Positions 34,918 to 44,030 are shown, counted from the stretch's first letter. The stretch: 64,000 nt of DNA from Sulfitobacter geojensis (GCF_000622325.1 NZ_JASE01000005.1:2418001-2482000); one strand, 5' to 3'. Program-made: numbers and translations. Notes: generated by a model not told the origin, from the letters alone.

Positions 34918-35835
34918 ATGCTGCCCCCTGACGACTTTGACCCCGCCATTGGCATTGCCGAAGATCTGGAAGCCGGTTTGCGCAGAATCGTCGCGCCGAA
35001 TCCGTCGCCAATGACCTACCGTGGCACGAACACCTATCTGCTTGGCACGCGCGGCCTTGCGGTGATCGACCCCGGTCCCGAGGGCGCGGCTCACCTACAG
35101 GCGATTCTCGATGCGGTGGGGCCGGATCAGAAGATTACCCATATCATCGTGACCCACACCCATCTTGATCACTCCCCCCTTGCGCGTCCGCTGGCAGATG
35201 CCTGCGGTGCGCCCATCTATGCTTTCGGGGATGCCACCGCGGGACGTTCCGCTGTGATGCAAACACTTGCAACCGGCGGCCTGATCGGTGGCGGCGAAGG
35301 CATCGACGGCGATTTCACCCCTGACAACCTGCTTGCCGATGGCGCGGTTTTGCAGGGCGACGGATGGCAGCTCGAAGCGCTCCACACGCCCGGTCATATT
35401 GGCAACCACCTGTCGCTTGCATGGAAAGACGCCTGTTTTACGGCAGATCACGTCATGGGCTGGGCGTCGTCGCTGGTTTCGCCACCGGACGGTGACCTGA
35501 CGGATTTCATGGCCTCCTGCGCGAAACTGGCCGCGCGCGACTGGCGTGTTTTCTACCCCGGCCACGGGGCCCCCGTCACCGACCCTGCCGCACGTCTGGA
35601 TTGGCTGATCAGCCACCGCATGTCGCGCGAGGCCGCCATTTTGCGGGCGCTGGAGTCAGCCCCCGCCACTGCCCGCACCATCGCCGAGCAGGTCTACGCG
35701 GGAACGCCCCCCGCGCTGCTAGGGGCCGCAACCCGCAATGTTCTTGCCCACCTTGTTGATCTCACGGGAAAATCCCGCGTTTCCCCGCTCGGTCCGCTGC
35801 ATGCAGAGGCCGAATTCCAGCTCGCCGTAAGGTAA
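34918..35835 (+). CDS. MBL-fold metallo-hydrolase, LACTB2-like
   Basis: The 305-residue protein has the metal-binding T-H-T-H-L-D-H-S near residue 79, T-P-G-H-I-G-N-H near 160, a metal aspartate in F-T-A-D-H-V-M-G, and P-G-H-G near 218, followed by a winged-helix-like C-terminal domain as in LACTB2-type proteins. Members act on RNA or small esters; which applies here is open. GAAAGG lies 8 bases before the ATG. It is divergent from the histidine kinase gene, with 45 bases between the chosen starts. Confidence 0.88.
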   Translation: MLPPDDFDPAIGIAEDLEAGLRRIVAPNPSPMTYRGTNTYLLGTRGLAVIDPGPEGAAHLQAILDAVGPDQKITHIIVTHTHLDHSPLARPLADACGAPIYAFGDATAGRSAVMQTLATGGLIGGGEGIDGDFTPDNLLADGAVLQGDGWQLEALHTPGHIGNHLSLAWKDACFTADHVMGWASSLVSPPDGDLTDFMASCAKLAARDWRVFYPGHGAPVTDPAARLDWLISHRMSREAAILRALESAPATARTIAEQVYAGTPPALLGAATRNVLAHLVDLTGKSRVSPLGPLHAEAEFQLAVR

Positions 35836-35870
35836 GGCAAAAAATATCTGACATTCGTACCAAAACCCTC

Positions 35871-35899
35871 TGGACGCCGCAAAACACTTTGGCTATTAC
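35871..35899 (+). promoter_or_regulatory. Promoter of tRNA-Asn
   Basis: TGGACG and TATTAC are separated by exactly 17 bases and end 11 bases before the tRNA, where a tRNA promoter is expected. Confidence 0.6.
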
Positions 35900-35910
35900 G
35901 CCCTTACCGT

Positions 35911-35985
35911 TCCGACGTAGCTCAGCGGTAGAGCAGTTGACTGTTAATCAATTGGTCGTAGGTTCGATCCCTACCGTCGGAGCCA
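35911..35985 (+). tRNA. tRNA-Asn (GTT)
   Basis: The 75-base cloverleaf has acceptor TCCGACG paired with CGTCGGA, D arm with AGCGGT, anticodon loop CTGTTAA giving GTT, T arm TAGG-TTCGATC-CCTA, discriminator G and encoded CCA. Confidence 0.97.
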
Positions 35986-35986
35986 T

Positions 35987-36023
35987 AAAAAGCCACTGAG
36001 CTCAATAGCTTAGTGGCTTTTTT
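35987..36023 (+). terminator. Strong terminator after tRNA-Asn
   Basis: A stem of ten or more pairs (AGCCACTGAG with CTTAGTGGCT, one G-T pair, extended by A/T pairs) with an eight-base loop and a run of T starts two bases after the tRNA. Confidence 0.9.
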
Positions 36024-36044
36024 GCTTTTCAGATATTGCAGGTC

Positions 36045-36173
36045 TCAAACCCGATGAACAAACGTCGAAGAACGAACGGCGTCCGATAGCTTCACGAGGT
36101 CGCCGGCCACACGCGTTGGCAGCCGATACCACGGGTTATGGATCATCCTGACGGCACGGTGCACCAGCACCAT
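36045..36173 (-). other. Possible short coding remnant next to tRNA-Asn
   Basis: A 42-codon minus-strand frame in an otherwise gene-free stretch reads like genuine protein (V-H-R-A-V-R-M-I-H-N-P-W-Y-R-L-P) and ends with a stop. There is a stop codon just upstream of its first codons and no ribosome site. It may be the end of a lost gene, or chance. The rest of 36024-36308 shows nothing I can name. Confidence 0.2.
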
Positions 36174-36308
36174 CCATCGGAGTGCCTATTCTTAACAGAC
36201 ACACTGTAGCCGACACAAAACCGCGCATCGGTTCAGTCGGATTTCAAACGGGCAAAAAAATCGGACGCCCCCCAACTGCAAACGGCACTGGGACAGGTGC
36301 CCTTTTGC

Positions 36309-37223
36309 TTAGGCCATTTCAACCGCAATCGCAGCCATCTGCATGATCGCATCGCGCGAGTCGGCCACAGCGATGAACCGTGCGTTGTGGCAGAATTTCG
36401 CGCCCTTCACGCCGCTGGCGTCTTCCAATGCTTCATTGGTCAGGCCGGCCCAAGCGGCAGGCAGATCAGCGCGTTGCTCAAACGTGTCCTTGGACAGCTT
36501 GATACCGCCAATCGTCCACTCCTCGCCGCGCGGGCAAACGACGAACAGGATGTGATCTGCCCCTGCCTGATCCAGCGCAGCTGCATAGGGCATGCCCATT
36601 GGCAATTCCAGAATGGCAGAGCTACCCGCCGCAGCGATGGCATCCAGAACGATGCTCTGCGCGCGGGCCTTTGCGGTCATGTTGCGGATCTGCGCTTCGA
36701 TAAAGGTGCTGACGATCGGCAAGGCGGCAACGAACGCATCGTCATCCGCCGTGGGTGATGTGTCGTCAAACACAGGCTTGAGGCTGCCCAGGAGCGCAGG
36801 CAGGGTCAGCCCGGACAAGGGCCCCGCCACGGAGGGTTCAATCGCGCCATTGTCCAGAAGGTCGATCGGCAGGACAAATTTCGAATCAAACTTGGTATGG
36901 ATCGCATCAATATCCTGCGCAGGCACCGACAAAGCAGCCAGATAATCGCGCCCGTATTGCGCCCAGATCAACCCGAAAGAGCTGTAGGGTTGCCCGTCTT
37001 CACGCAAAGGGCTGGGCCGCTGGTGGTGATCAAATATTTGCGCTTCGCTGTCATAGGCACCGCCCACATCATAAATGATCTTGTCAGGTGCAGGTGTCAG
37101 CCATTGGCGATCCCGCGTGCGGCGCAGCTCTGCGTCAGGGAAAAGCCGGGTCAGGATGGCGGAAGACAAAAGTTCATCGGCGTGAAAGCCACCGGAATGG
37201 GTGACGAGGTAAGCAATGCTCAT
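36309..37223 (-). CDS. MYG1 family protein (UPF0160)
   Basis: The 304-residue protein has the MYG1 signature near the start, V-T-H-S-G-G-F-H-A-D-E-L-L, a DHH-like F-D-H-H-Q-R near residue 65, and F-D-S-K-F at about 112. Eukaryotic members are 3'-5' RNA exonucleases in the nucleus and mitochondria; the bacterial role is little studied. The length is a little short of the eukaryotic form. It stands alone and is divergent from the aldose epimerase gene. Confidence 0.87.
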   Translation of the reverse strand: MSIAYLVTHSGGFHADELLSSAILTRLFPDAELRRTRDRQWLTPAPDKIIYDVGGAYDSEAQIFDHHQRPSPLREDGQPYSSFGLIWAQYGRDYLAALSVPAQDIDAIHTKFDSKFVLPIDLLDNGAIEPSVAGPLSGLTLPALLGSLKPVFDDTSPTADDDAFVAALPIVSTFIEAQIRNMTAKARAQSIVLDAIAAAGSSAILELPMGMPYAAALDQAGADHILFVVCPRGEEWTIGGIKLSKDTFEQRADLPAAWAGLTNEALEDASGVKGAKFCHNARFIAVADSRDAIMQMAAIAVEMA

Positions 37224-37410
37224 GGAAGCGCTCCAATAGGGTCAAATGGCACAGGCGGCGCGCGTGCCCCCCCTGATCGGGTCAGGGTCAGCCTTTCTCA
37301 GATGTGACGGAGCAGAGCAAGTCTTGGTTGGGCGAGAAATCGCGGTAATCTGCTGTGGGATCTGCTGGATGCCGCTTGAACCCCGCGCCGATGCAGGCCA
37401 GCTTGCTGGT

Positions 37411-38367
37411 ATGACATTGAACATTTCATCCGACGACCTTACGGTTACGATTCTGCCTCGGGGGGCCACGCTCAACGACATCCGGTTGCGACAGCAAAAC
37501 CGCCCGCTTGTTTTGGGCTTTCGCGATGCGCAAGATCATCAGAGAATTCCGGTCTGTGCCGGTGCGATCGTCGGCCCCGTTGCGAACCGCATCACAGGGG
37601 GTAAGATCGAGATCGATGCAACTCCCTATCAAATGCCGCTGAACGAGGCGGGGCGCACGTCCTTACACTCGGGACCTGCCGGTTTGCACACGCTAACGTG
37701 GGACGTGATTGAACATAGCAGCAGCCTGCTGAAACTGGCGGTTACACTGGCTGACGGGGATCACGGGCTGCCGGGGCTGCGCCGGATCACAGCGCAATAC
37801 AGCCTTGAAGGCCCTATTCTGAGGCTGGAAATGACGGCCACCACCGACCGGCCCACGCCGATGAACCTTGCCCATCATCCGTATTGGAACTTGGGCGGCA
37901 TGGACATCGCTGACCACCAGCTCCAGCTGGCCGCCGACCACTATCTGCCAACCGACGCACACAGCCTGCCCACAGGGCATATCGCGCCAACATCGGACAC
38001 GCTGTTCGATTTCACGGAAGCCAAACGCATCCCGCTGTCCCCTGCCCTTGATGTGAATTTCTGTCTATCCCTGCCCGTCACTGCCGACCCTGCCCCCTGC
38101 GCCACGCTGACCGGCCGCGACGGCACCCGCCTTGATGTCGCGACGACAGCTGCCGGTTTGCAGGTCTATGGCGGCGCATTTCTGCCCGATCGCAAGGGTG
38201 TCTTGCACGAGGCCAAAGACTTGCGTCCCTACGGCGGGATTGCCCTTGAACCGCAATGCTGGCCGGACGCCCCGCACCAGCCGCATTTCCCGCAGATCAC
38301 GCTGCGCCCTGATGAGGTCTGGCAGCAAATCACAACTTACAAGATCTCTCCGCCGCCAACTTCATAA
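37411..38367 (+). CDS. Aldose 1-epimerase
   Basis: Galactose mutarotase-fold enzyme, interconverting alpha and beta anomers of aldoses. The 318-residue product has V-A-N-R-I near residue 58, the acid/base histidines in S-L-H-S-G near 83 and A-H-H-P-Y-W-N near 152, and the catalytic glutamate in G-I-A-L-E-P-Q-C-W near 284. I start it where family homology begins (M-T-L-N-I-S-S); the ribosome site is weak and the frame is open further upstream. The sugar is unknown and no sugar operon is nearby. Confidence 0.88.
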   Translation: MTLNISSDDLTVTILPRGATLNDIRLRQQNRPLVLGFRDAQDHQRIPVCAGAIVGPVANRITGGKIEIDATPYQMPLNEAGRTSLHSGPAGLHTLTWDVIEHSSSLLKLAVTLADGDHGLPGLRRITAQYSLEGPILRLEMTATTDRPTPMNLAHHPYWNLGGMDIADHQLQLAADHYLPTDAHSLPTGHIAPTSDTLFDFTEAKRIPLSPALDVNFCLSLPVTADPAPCATLTGRDGTRLDVATTAAGLQVYGGAFLPDRKGVLHEAKDLRPYGGIALEPQCWPDAPHQPHFPQITLRPDEVWQQITTYKISPPPTS

Positions 38368-38491
38368 CACTTAGCTAAAATCCGCGACAAAGTTTTGCCA
38401 CATTTCCGCCCCTTTGGGGCCCAGCTTTTCAGGCAGCTTGGCTGTATTGGCTGGTCTTTCACCCATCCGGCCGCAACTCAGGAGCAGCCCG

Positions 38492-38614
38492 ATGGCACGC
38501 CTAGACACCACAAAAACACCTGCCCCCCCCGCCCCGAAACCTGTTTCAGGGGCGCAAGCCAGCCCGCCAAAGCCAAACCCGAAGCCGGTTTTCACGGATT
38601 ACGCCAGCCTTTGA
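38492..38614 (+). CDS. Proline-rich 40-residue protein
   Basis: The frame starts with ATG behind an AGGAG at 7-base spacing. The product is M-A-R-L-D-T-T-K-T-P followed by a Pro/Ala/Lys run and ends T-D-Y-A-S-L. It has no predicted fold. The good ribosome site makes it a plausible gene; the low complexity argues caution. It precedes the TfoX-like gene by 53 bases. Function unknown. Confidence 0.45.
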   Translation: MARLDTTKTPAPPAPKPVSGAQASPPKPNPKPVFTDYASL

Positions 38615-38667
38615 CGCCAGCGTTTGACGGGTGACACCGCGGCACGAACCACGATAGGTTTGCCTGC

Positions 38668-38994
38668 ATGTCGACACCTGTTTCCACCATCCGCAACCTT
38701 GGCCCCGCTTTCGAGGCCAGTTGCACGGCAGCCGGTATCAAAGATGCCGAAACGCTTCGCGCCTTGGGGCCCGACGCGGCCTATGCCAAAATCCTGCGCA
38801 CAGGCACAAAACCACATTTCATCGGTTATTACGTGTTGGTGATGGCGCTTCAGGGCCGTCCCTGGAACGATTGTAAGGGCGACGAAAAAGCCGCCCTGCG
38901 CAAAAGGTTCGACACCTTGAAAGCGGTCAACAAGCCAAGTGCACAAAATGCGCTCGACCAGTTGCTGGATGATATCGGCGTGCGCAAACCCTGA
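38668..38994 (+). CDS. TfoX C-terminal-domain protein
   Basis: The 108-residue protein has only the helix-hairpin-like C-terminal domain of TfoX/Sxy: S-T-I-R-N-L-G-P-A-F-E near the start, then L-R-A-L-G-P-D-A-A-Y near residue 33. Full-length TfoX regulates competence in gamma-proteobacteria; this short form lacks the N-terminal domain, so the name should not be read as function. It converges on ndk. Confidence 0.8.
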   Translation: MSTPVSTIRNLGPAFEASCTAAGIKDAETLRALGPDAAYAKILRTGTKPHFIGYYVLVMALQGRPWNDCKGDEKAALRKRFDTLKAVNKPSAQNALDQLLDDIGVRKP

Positions 38995-39014
38995 TCACGC
39001 CGTAAGTCTCCCAA

Positions 39015-39039
39015 TAAAAAAGGCCGCATCGCTGCGGCC
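39015..39039 (-). terminator. Terminator of ndk
   Basis: On the minus strand a 7-bp stem (GGCCGCA with TGCGGCC, four-base loop) is followed by seven T's, about 35 bases after the ndk stop. Confidence 0.88.
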
Positions 39040-39072
39040 CCTTTCAAATTTTTCGCTTTTAGATCGGCAGGC

Positions 39073-39495
39073 TTAGCCCACCAACTCCAGACCGGAGAAG
39101 AAATACGCGATTTCTTCGGCAGCGGTTTCTGGTGCGTCAGAACCGTGAACGGAGTTTTCGCCAACGCTTTCAGCGAATTCGGCGCGGATTGTGCCGGCGG
39201 CTGCGTCTGCTGGGTTGGTTGCGCCCATAACTTCGCGGTTTTTCGCGATGGCGTTTTCGCCTTCCAGAACCTGTGCAACGATTGGCGCGGATGCCATGAA
39301 TTCGCACAGTTCGCCGTAAAACGGACGCTCGGCGTGGACTTTATAGAACTCGCCCGCCTGTGCCATTGTCAGGTGGATACGCTTGGATGCGACAACGCGC
39401 AGACCTGCGTCTTCGAATTTCTTGACGATTGCGCCGGTCAGGTTGCGCTTGGTTGCATCTGGTTTGATGATCGAGAATGTACGCTCTAGGGCCAT
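39073..39495 (-). CDS. ndk: Nucleoside diphosphate kinase
   Basis: Ndk moves the gamma phosphate between nucleoside tri- and diphosphates through a phosphohistidine. The 140 residues include T-F-S-I-I-K-P-D-A near the start, F-Y-G-E-L near 60, and the active-site N-S-V-H-G-S-D near 115 with the catalytic histidine. The length is normal. It is divergent from the ABC-F gene. Confidence 0.97.
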   Translation of the reverse strand: MALERTFSIIKPDATKRNLTGAIVKKFEDAGLRVVASKRIHLTMAQAGEFYKVHAERPFYGELCEFMASAPIVAQVLEGENAIAKNREVMGATNPADAAAGTIRAEFAESVGENSVHGSDAPETAAEEIAYFFSGLELVG

Positions 39496-39599
39496 GTGGC
39501 TTGCTCCTACGGGGGTTAATTTGGCCGCTCCCTAACATGAGGTTTGGCCCATGAAAACCCGCGATTGACGCTGCCCTCGCATTGCGGCACACCCCGCCC

Positions 39600-41459
39600 A
39601 TGTTACGCATCTCAGAAATCAACTATTCCGTCGAAGGTCGCCCTCTGTTCGAGGAAGCCTCCGCTGTCATTCCCGAAGGTCACAAAGTGGGCCTTGTCGG
39701 GCGCAACGGTGCGGGTAAAACCACCCTGTTCAAGATCATTCGCGGTGAACTGGGCCTTGATGCGGGGGAAATCACCCTGCCCTCGCGCGCCAAGATCGGC
39801 GGCGTGGCACAGGAAGTGCCCTCCTCCGAGACATCGCTGCTTGATACCGTGTTGCAGGCTGATACCGAACGCGCCGCCTTGATGATCGAATCCGAATCCG
39901 CCACCGACCCCGGTCGCATCGCCGATATTCAGGCGCGCCTGTCGGACATTGATGCGTGGTCCGCCGAAGGCCGCGCCGCCTCAATCCTCAAAGGTCTGGG
40001 GTTCGAACCCGAAGACCAGCTGATGCCCTGTTCTGCCTTTTCGGGCGGCTGGCGCATGCGCGTGGCGCTGGCCGGTGTGCTGTTCGCCCAGCCCGACCTG
40101 CTGCTGCTTGACGAACCGACCAACTACCTTGACCTCGAAGGGGCGCTCTGGCTCGAGGCCTACCTCGCCAAATACCCCCATACGGTCATCATCATCAGCC
40201 ACGACCGCGGCCTTTTGAACCGCGCGGTGAACGGCATCCTGCACCTCGAAGACCGCAAACTGACGTTTTACCAAGGCCCCTATGATCAATTCGCCCGCCA
40301 ACGCGCCGAACAACGCGCGGTGCAGGCGGCCATGGCCAAGAAACAACAGCAACGCCGCGACCACATGCAATCTTTTGTGGACCGGTTCAAAGCCAAGGCC
40401 TCAAAAGCGAAACAGGCGCAATCCCGCCTGAAGATGATCGAAAAGATGGACATGATTTCAACGCCTGAACAGGCGGCGAAACGTGTGTTCACCTTCCCCA
40501 AACCCGAAGAACTCTCGCCACCGATCATCTCGATCGAAAACGGCTCTGTGGGGTATTCCGAAGGCAATCCGGTTCTGTCGCGCCTGAACCTGCGCATTGA
40601 TCAGGACGACCGGATCGCCCTTTTGGGGCGCAACGGCCAGGGCAAATCGACACTGTCAAAACTGCTGTCCGACCGGCTTGTTCTGATGGATGGCAAGGCG
40701 ATCAACGCCAATAAATTGCGCATCGGCTTCTTTGCCCAGCATCAGGTCGACGAACTGCACGTCAATGAAACGCCGCTGCAACATCTGATCTCGGCTCGCC
40801 CCGGTGTGCTGCACTCGAAACTACGCGCCCAGATGGCGGGTTTCGGCCTTGGCCCCGATCAGGCCGAAACCGAAGTGGGTCGCCTGTCGGGCGGTCAAAA
40901 GGCGCGCCTGTCCTTGCTGCTCGCCACATTGGACGCGCCACACCTGCTGATCCTCGATGAACCGACCAACCACCTTGATATCGAATCCCGCGAAGCGCTG
41001 GTCGAGGCGCTAACCCATTACTCGGGTGCCGTGATTCTTGTCAGTCACGACATGCACCTGCTGTCGATGGTCGCCGACCGCCTTTGGCTGGTGTCGAACG
41101 GCACCGTGGTCCCTTATGAAGACGATCTTGAATCCTACCGTAAACTGCTGCTGACCCCGACGAAACCGGTCAGCAAAAACACCAAGGTCAAAGAAAAACC
41201 GAAAGAGAAACGCGCCAGCCGCGAAGACATCCTCGCCCTGCGCTCCGAAGTGCGCAAAGCCGAGGCCCGCGTTACCAAAATCAACGAAATGCGCGACAAA
41301 CTGGCCAAAAAACTCGCCGATCCGGCACTCTACGAAAGCAGCAAGATCGGCGAACTCGAAGTCTGGAACAAAAAATACGCCGAAGTCATGGACGCCCTCT
41401 CGCGCGCCGAAACCCTCTGGATGCAAGCCGAAGAGAAACTCGAAAAGGCCTCCGCCTGA
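39600..41459 (+). CDS. ABC-F family ATP-binding protein
   Basis: This 619-residue soluble protein has two ABC domains and no membrane part. Walker A motifs are G-R-N-G-A-G-K-T near residue 37 and G-R-N-G-Q-G-K-S near 348. Signatures are S-G-G-W-R-M-R-V-A-L near 150 and S-G-G-Q-K-A-R-L-S-L near 435. A basic linker (about 240-285) joins them and a coiled coil fills the end. ABC-F proteins act on the ribosome; the layout resembles YheS/Uup. Whether it rescues stalled ribosomes or has another role is not visible. Confidence 0.92.
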   Translation: MLRISEINYSVEGRPLFEEASAVIPEGHKVGLVGRNGAGKTTLFKIIRGELGLDAGEITLPSRAKIGGVAQEVPSSETSLLDTVLQADTERAALMIESESATDPGRIADIQARLSDIDAWSAEGRAASILKGLGFEPEDQLMPCSAFSGGWRMRVALAGVLFAQPDLLLLDEPTNYLDLEGALWLEAYLAKYPHTVIIISHDRGLLNRAVNGILHLEDRKLTFYQGPYDQFARQRAEQRAVQAAMAKKQQQRRDHMQSFVDRFKAKASKAKQAQSRLKMIEKMDMISTPEQAAKRVFTFPKPEELSPPIISIENGSVGYSEGNPVLSRLNLRIDQDDRIALLGRNGQGKSTLSKLLSDRLVLMDGKAINANKLRIGFFAQHQVDELHVNETPLQHLISARPGVLHSKLRAQMAGFGLGPDQAETEVGRLSGGQKARLSLLLATLDAPHLLILDEPTNHLDIESREALVEALTHYSGAVILVSHDMHLLSMVADRLWLVSNGTVVPYEDDLESYRKLLLTPTKPVSKNTKVKEKPKEKRASREDILALRSEVRKAEARVTKINEMRDKLAKKLADPALYESSKIGELEVWNKKYAEVMDALSRAETLWMQAEEKLEKASA

Positions 41460-41492
41460 ACCTCCTCTTTTTGGCCTTAAATGCTGCGGGGA

Positions 41493-41526
41493 ATCGGTCT
41501 TTGACCGATGGGGCAGAGCCCCTTAA
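41493..41526 (+). terminator. Double hairpin after the ABC-F gene
   Basis: ATCGGTC-TTT-GACCGAT is followed directly by GGGGC-AGA-GCCCC and TTAAAA. The second hairpin recurs as a near copy at 43538-43550. There is no long T run, so termination is likely but not certain. Confidence 0.5.
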
Positions 41527-41579
41527 AACAAAAGAATGGGCGCAGCCCACAACTGGATCGCAACGGGATCGACGCTAAC

Positions 41580-42212
41580 ATGACCCTCGACACGGCCTAT
41601 ATGATTACCGCCCTCGTCACGATGTTCGTGGTGATCGACCCCATTGGCATCGCTCCGCTGTTTCTGGCCCTGACTTCGGGCATGACACCGGCAGAGCGCA
41701 GGAAAGTTGCGCTTCACGCCTGTCTCGTGGCTGGTCTTGTCCTTGTTCTCTTTGCCTTTTTCGGTGAGGCCGTGCTTGGCTTTGCCGGCATCTCCATGCC
41801 TGCCTTCCGCATCGCGGGCGGCATCCTGCTGTTCCTGACCGCCCTCGACATGTTGTTCGAACGGCGCACCAAACGCCGCGAGGACCGCACCGAAGGCGAG
41901 GAAATCGACGATCCTTCCGTCTTCCCGCTTGCGATTCCGCTGATCGCCGGCCCCGGCTCCATCGCCTCCATCATCCTTTTGATCGGCGAAAAACCGGGAG
42001 GTGAGGGACTGATCACCGTGCTTGGCATCACCGCCCTGACCCTGATCGCCTTGGGTCTGACGCTTATGGCCAGCAGCTATCTGGACCGGATCATCGGCAA
42101 AAAGGGCATTGACGTGATCACCCGTATTTTGGGCATGTTGCTGGCCGCACTGGCCGTGCAATTCGTGCTCGACGGCCTTGCGGCGTTTGGTTTCGGTCCC
42201 GCTACGGGCTGA
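41580..42212 (+). CDS. MarC family membrane protein
   Basis: The 210-residue protein has about six membrane segments, with F-V-V-I-D-P-I-G-I-A-P-L-F near residue 16 and I-P-L-I-A-G-P-G-S-I near 120, both typical of MarC/UPF0056. Despite the name, no drug-resistance role is established for the family and its function is unknown. The frame is open 24 codons upstream, but homology begins here. The aspartic protease gene follows 53 bases later. Confidence 0.9.
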   Translation: MTLDTAYMITALVTMFVVIDPIGIAPLFLALTSGMTPAERRKVALHACLVAGLVLVLFAFFGEAVLGFAGISMPAFRIAGGILLFLTALDMLFERRTKRREDRTEGEEIDDPSVFPLAIPLIAGPGSIASIILLIGEKPGGEGLITVLGITALTLIALGLTLMASSYLDRIIGKKGIDVITRILGMLLAALAVQFVLDGLAAFGFGPATG

Positions 42213-42265
42213 CTTCGGCACCGCGCGTTCCTATATGTGACGGACAGTGGGACAAAGGGAGCATC

Positions 42266-42847
42266 ATGGGAAATTTCGACACAGGAAATCTGATCTATCT
42301 GGTCGTCCTACTGGTGATGGTGGCGGGCTGGTTTTTCATGCAATCGCGTGACGGGCTGAACAAGACCCTGCAATACGGCGCAGTCTGGGCGATGATCTTT
42401 ATCGGCGGTGCCGCCGCCGTTGGCTTGTGGCAAGACATCAGCCGCGACGCCCGCACCCCCCAATTCAGCGTCGCTGGCAGTGACCAGATCGTGGTACCGC
42501 GCGCCCGTGACGGGCATTATTACCTGACAGCACAGGTCAATGACGCCGCCGTGCGCTTTGTCGTGGACACCGGTGCCACCGACATGGTGCTAACGCAGGC
42601 GGATGCCAAACGTGCCGGCCTTGATCCCGAAACGCTCGCCTATCTGGGCCGCGCCAATACGGCCAACGGCGAGGTGCGCACCGCCTTTGTGCGTCTCGAA
42701 CAGGTCCAATTGGGCGAAATCGTCGACCGTGATGTGGCGGCCGTGGTGAATGAAGGGCAGATGGAACAAAGCCTGCTGGGCATGGGCTATCTGCAACGCT
42801 GGGGCCGGATCGAAATCGCCGGTGGCGAATTGATCCTGACGCGGTAG
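42266..42847 (+). CDS. Membrane-anchored retropepsin-like aspartic protease (TIGR02281 type)
   Basis: The 193-residue protein has two N-terminal membrane segments (about 7-23 and 36-52) and then a single aspartic protease domain with the active-site V-V-D-T-G-A-T near residue 97 and L-L-G-M-G-Y-L near 170. It would need to dimerise to be active. The domain faces either side depending on the helices. The substrate is unknown. Confidence 0.87.
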   Translation: MGNFDTGNLIYLVVLLVMVAGWFFMQSRDGLNKTLQYGAVWAMIFIGGAAAVGLWQDISRDARTPQFSVAGSDQIVVPRARDGHYYLTAQVNDAAVRFVVDTGATDMVLTQADAKRAGLDPETLAYLGRANTANGEVRTAFVRLEQVQLGEIVDRDVAAVVNEGQMEQSLLGMGYLQRWGRIEIAGGELILTR

Positions 42848-42936
42848 GATCGCCCGCGGCCTTTCTTTCGGTCGCGTCTGCCTTATAGTGGTGCCTGACT
42901 TTGCCTCTTTTCTGTAACTGACCCCAAAGGCGACGC

Positions 42937-43476
42937 ATGACACCCCTCTCCACAGCCCCGCAATTGCGCAGCGAACGGTTGGTCCTGCGCGGCCCCGAAC
43001 GGGATGATCTTGCTGCGCTCACCCGTTTCATGACCAGCGCACCCTCCATGCAAGCCCAAGGAGAAACCGTTACGCCGGAACAGGCGTGGTTCGGATTTTT
43101 GACCGGCGTCGGCCATTGGCAATGGCATGGTTTCGGCTTTTTCACCGTGGTGGAACAGCACACGGGGGATCCGGTCGGTCGTGTCGGGTTGCTCAAGCAT
43201 TCGAACTGGCCCGACATTGAACTGGCATGGCATCTGTTCGAGGGCGCAGAGGGCAAAGGCTACGCCACCGAAGCCGCCCGCGTCGTCAGACACTGGGCGC
43301 GCGACGATTTGGGATTGGACAAGCTCTACAGCTACATCGATTTCAACAATACCCGATCGCAGGCGGTGGCAAAGCGGCTTGGCGCTGTCACGGATGGGAC
43401 GCGTGCCCCCCACGAACCGCAGGCCGAGATCTGGGTACATCCAATGGGCAATAACGGCGGGTCTCAAACGCCGTAA
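42937..43476 (+). CDS. GNAT acetyltransferase, RimJ/RimL-like
   Basis: The 179-residue protein begins S-E-R-L-V-L-R-G-P-E-R-D-D near residue 10, the style of RimJ/RimL acetyltransferases, and has a CoA-binding segment A-E-G-K-G-Y-A-T-E-A-A near 103. N-T-R-S-Q-A-V-A-K-R-L-G-A follows near 138. The acceptor is unknown. It is 89 bases after the protease gene. Confidence 0.88.
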   Translation: MTPLSTAPQLRSERLVLRGPERDDLAALTRFMTSAPSMQAQGETVTPEQAWFGFLTGVGHWQWHGFGFFTVVEQHTGDPVGRVGLLKHSNWPDIELAWHLFEGAEGKGYATEAARVVRHWARDDLGLDKLYSYIDFNNTRSQAVAKRLGAVTDGTRAPHEPQAEIWVHPMGNNGGSQTP

Positions 43477-43566
43477 CAGCGGCCCCGCCGAAACCGACGC
43501 GGATTTGAAAGGTCGGATTGTTCCGCGCACCGCCGGTGGGGCAAAGCCCCGCTAATCCAGCCCCCT

Positions 43567-44025
43567 TCAAGTCTGCGCCTTCTTCTCCCAACGTCCTGAT
43601 TCCTCTGACCAATATTGGGCCGACGCGCCTGCGTCTTTCAGCGTTTTCCACTGGCCACGCGCCACGTTCAACGCGGATTCGTCGTCGCCGTCGAACAGCA
43701 CGCAAACCCGCTGCAACGCTGCGACTTCTTCGGCCGTGACCGGCGCGCCGTGCACCGACATCACGCAATCGGGCGCATTGGCCGCGGTGTTCTGCGTGGT
43801 CAGCAGGACCGGTTGCAGGGCATCATCGTCGCCCCCCGCCATGGCATGGGGCAGAAAGTCCTCTTCCGGCCCCAACCACAGAACCCGATCAAGATCCGCC
43901 AAGGCCTGCTTATCCGTGCCGCGCACCGCGACGGTCCAGTCGTTCTCCAGCGATTTGCCAAGCAACATCCGCAGGGTTTCGACCAAAGGCCGCCGCGTCA
44001 GGTGGTAAAAGTAAGCAGCCCCCAT
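43567..44025 (-). CDS. holC: DNA polymerase III subunit chi
   Basis: Chi joins the clamp loader to SSB at the replication fork. The 152-residue product starts M-G-A-A-Y-F-Y-H-L-T-R-R-P-L, with L-P-H-A-M-A-G near residue 58 (family L-P-H-g) and a C-terminal segment ending R-W-E-K-K. It begins 5 bases after pepA, the usual partner. An upstream ATG at 44085 lies inside pepA and is rejected. Confidence 0.9.
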   Translation of the reverse strand: MGAAYFYHLTRRPLVETLRMLLGKSLENDWTVAVRGTDKQALADLDRVLWLGPEEDFLPHAMAGGDDDALQPVLLTTQNTAANAPDCVMSVHGAPVTAEEVAALQRVCVLFDGDDESALNVARGQWKTLKDAGASAQYWSEESGRWEKKAQT

Positions 44026-44030
44026 CGCCT

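Noticed and set aside
38668..38994. Competence regulator TfoX
   Set aside because: Only the C-terminal domain is present, so a competence function should not be assumed.
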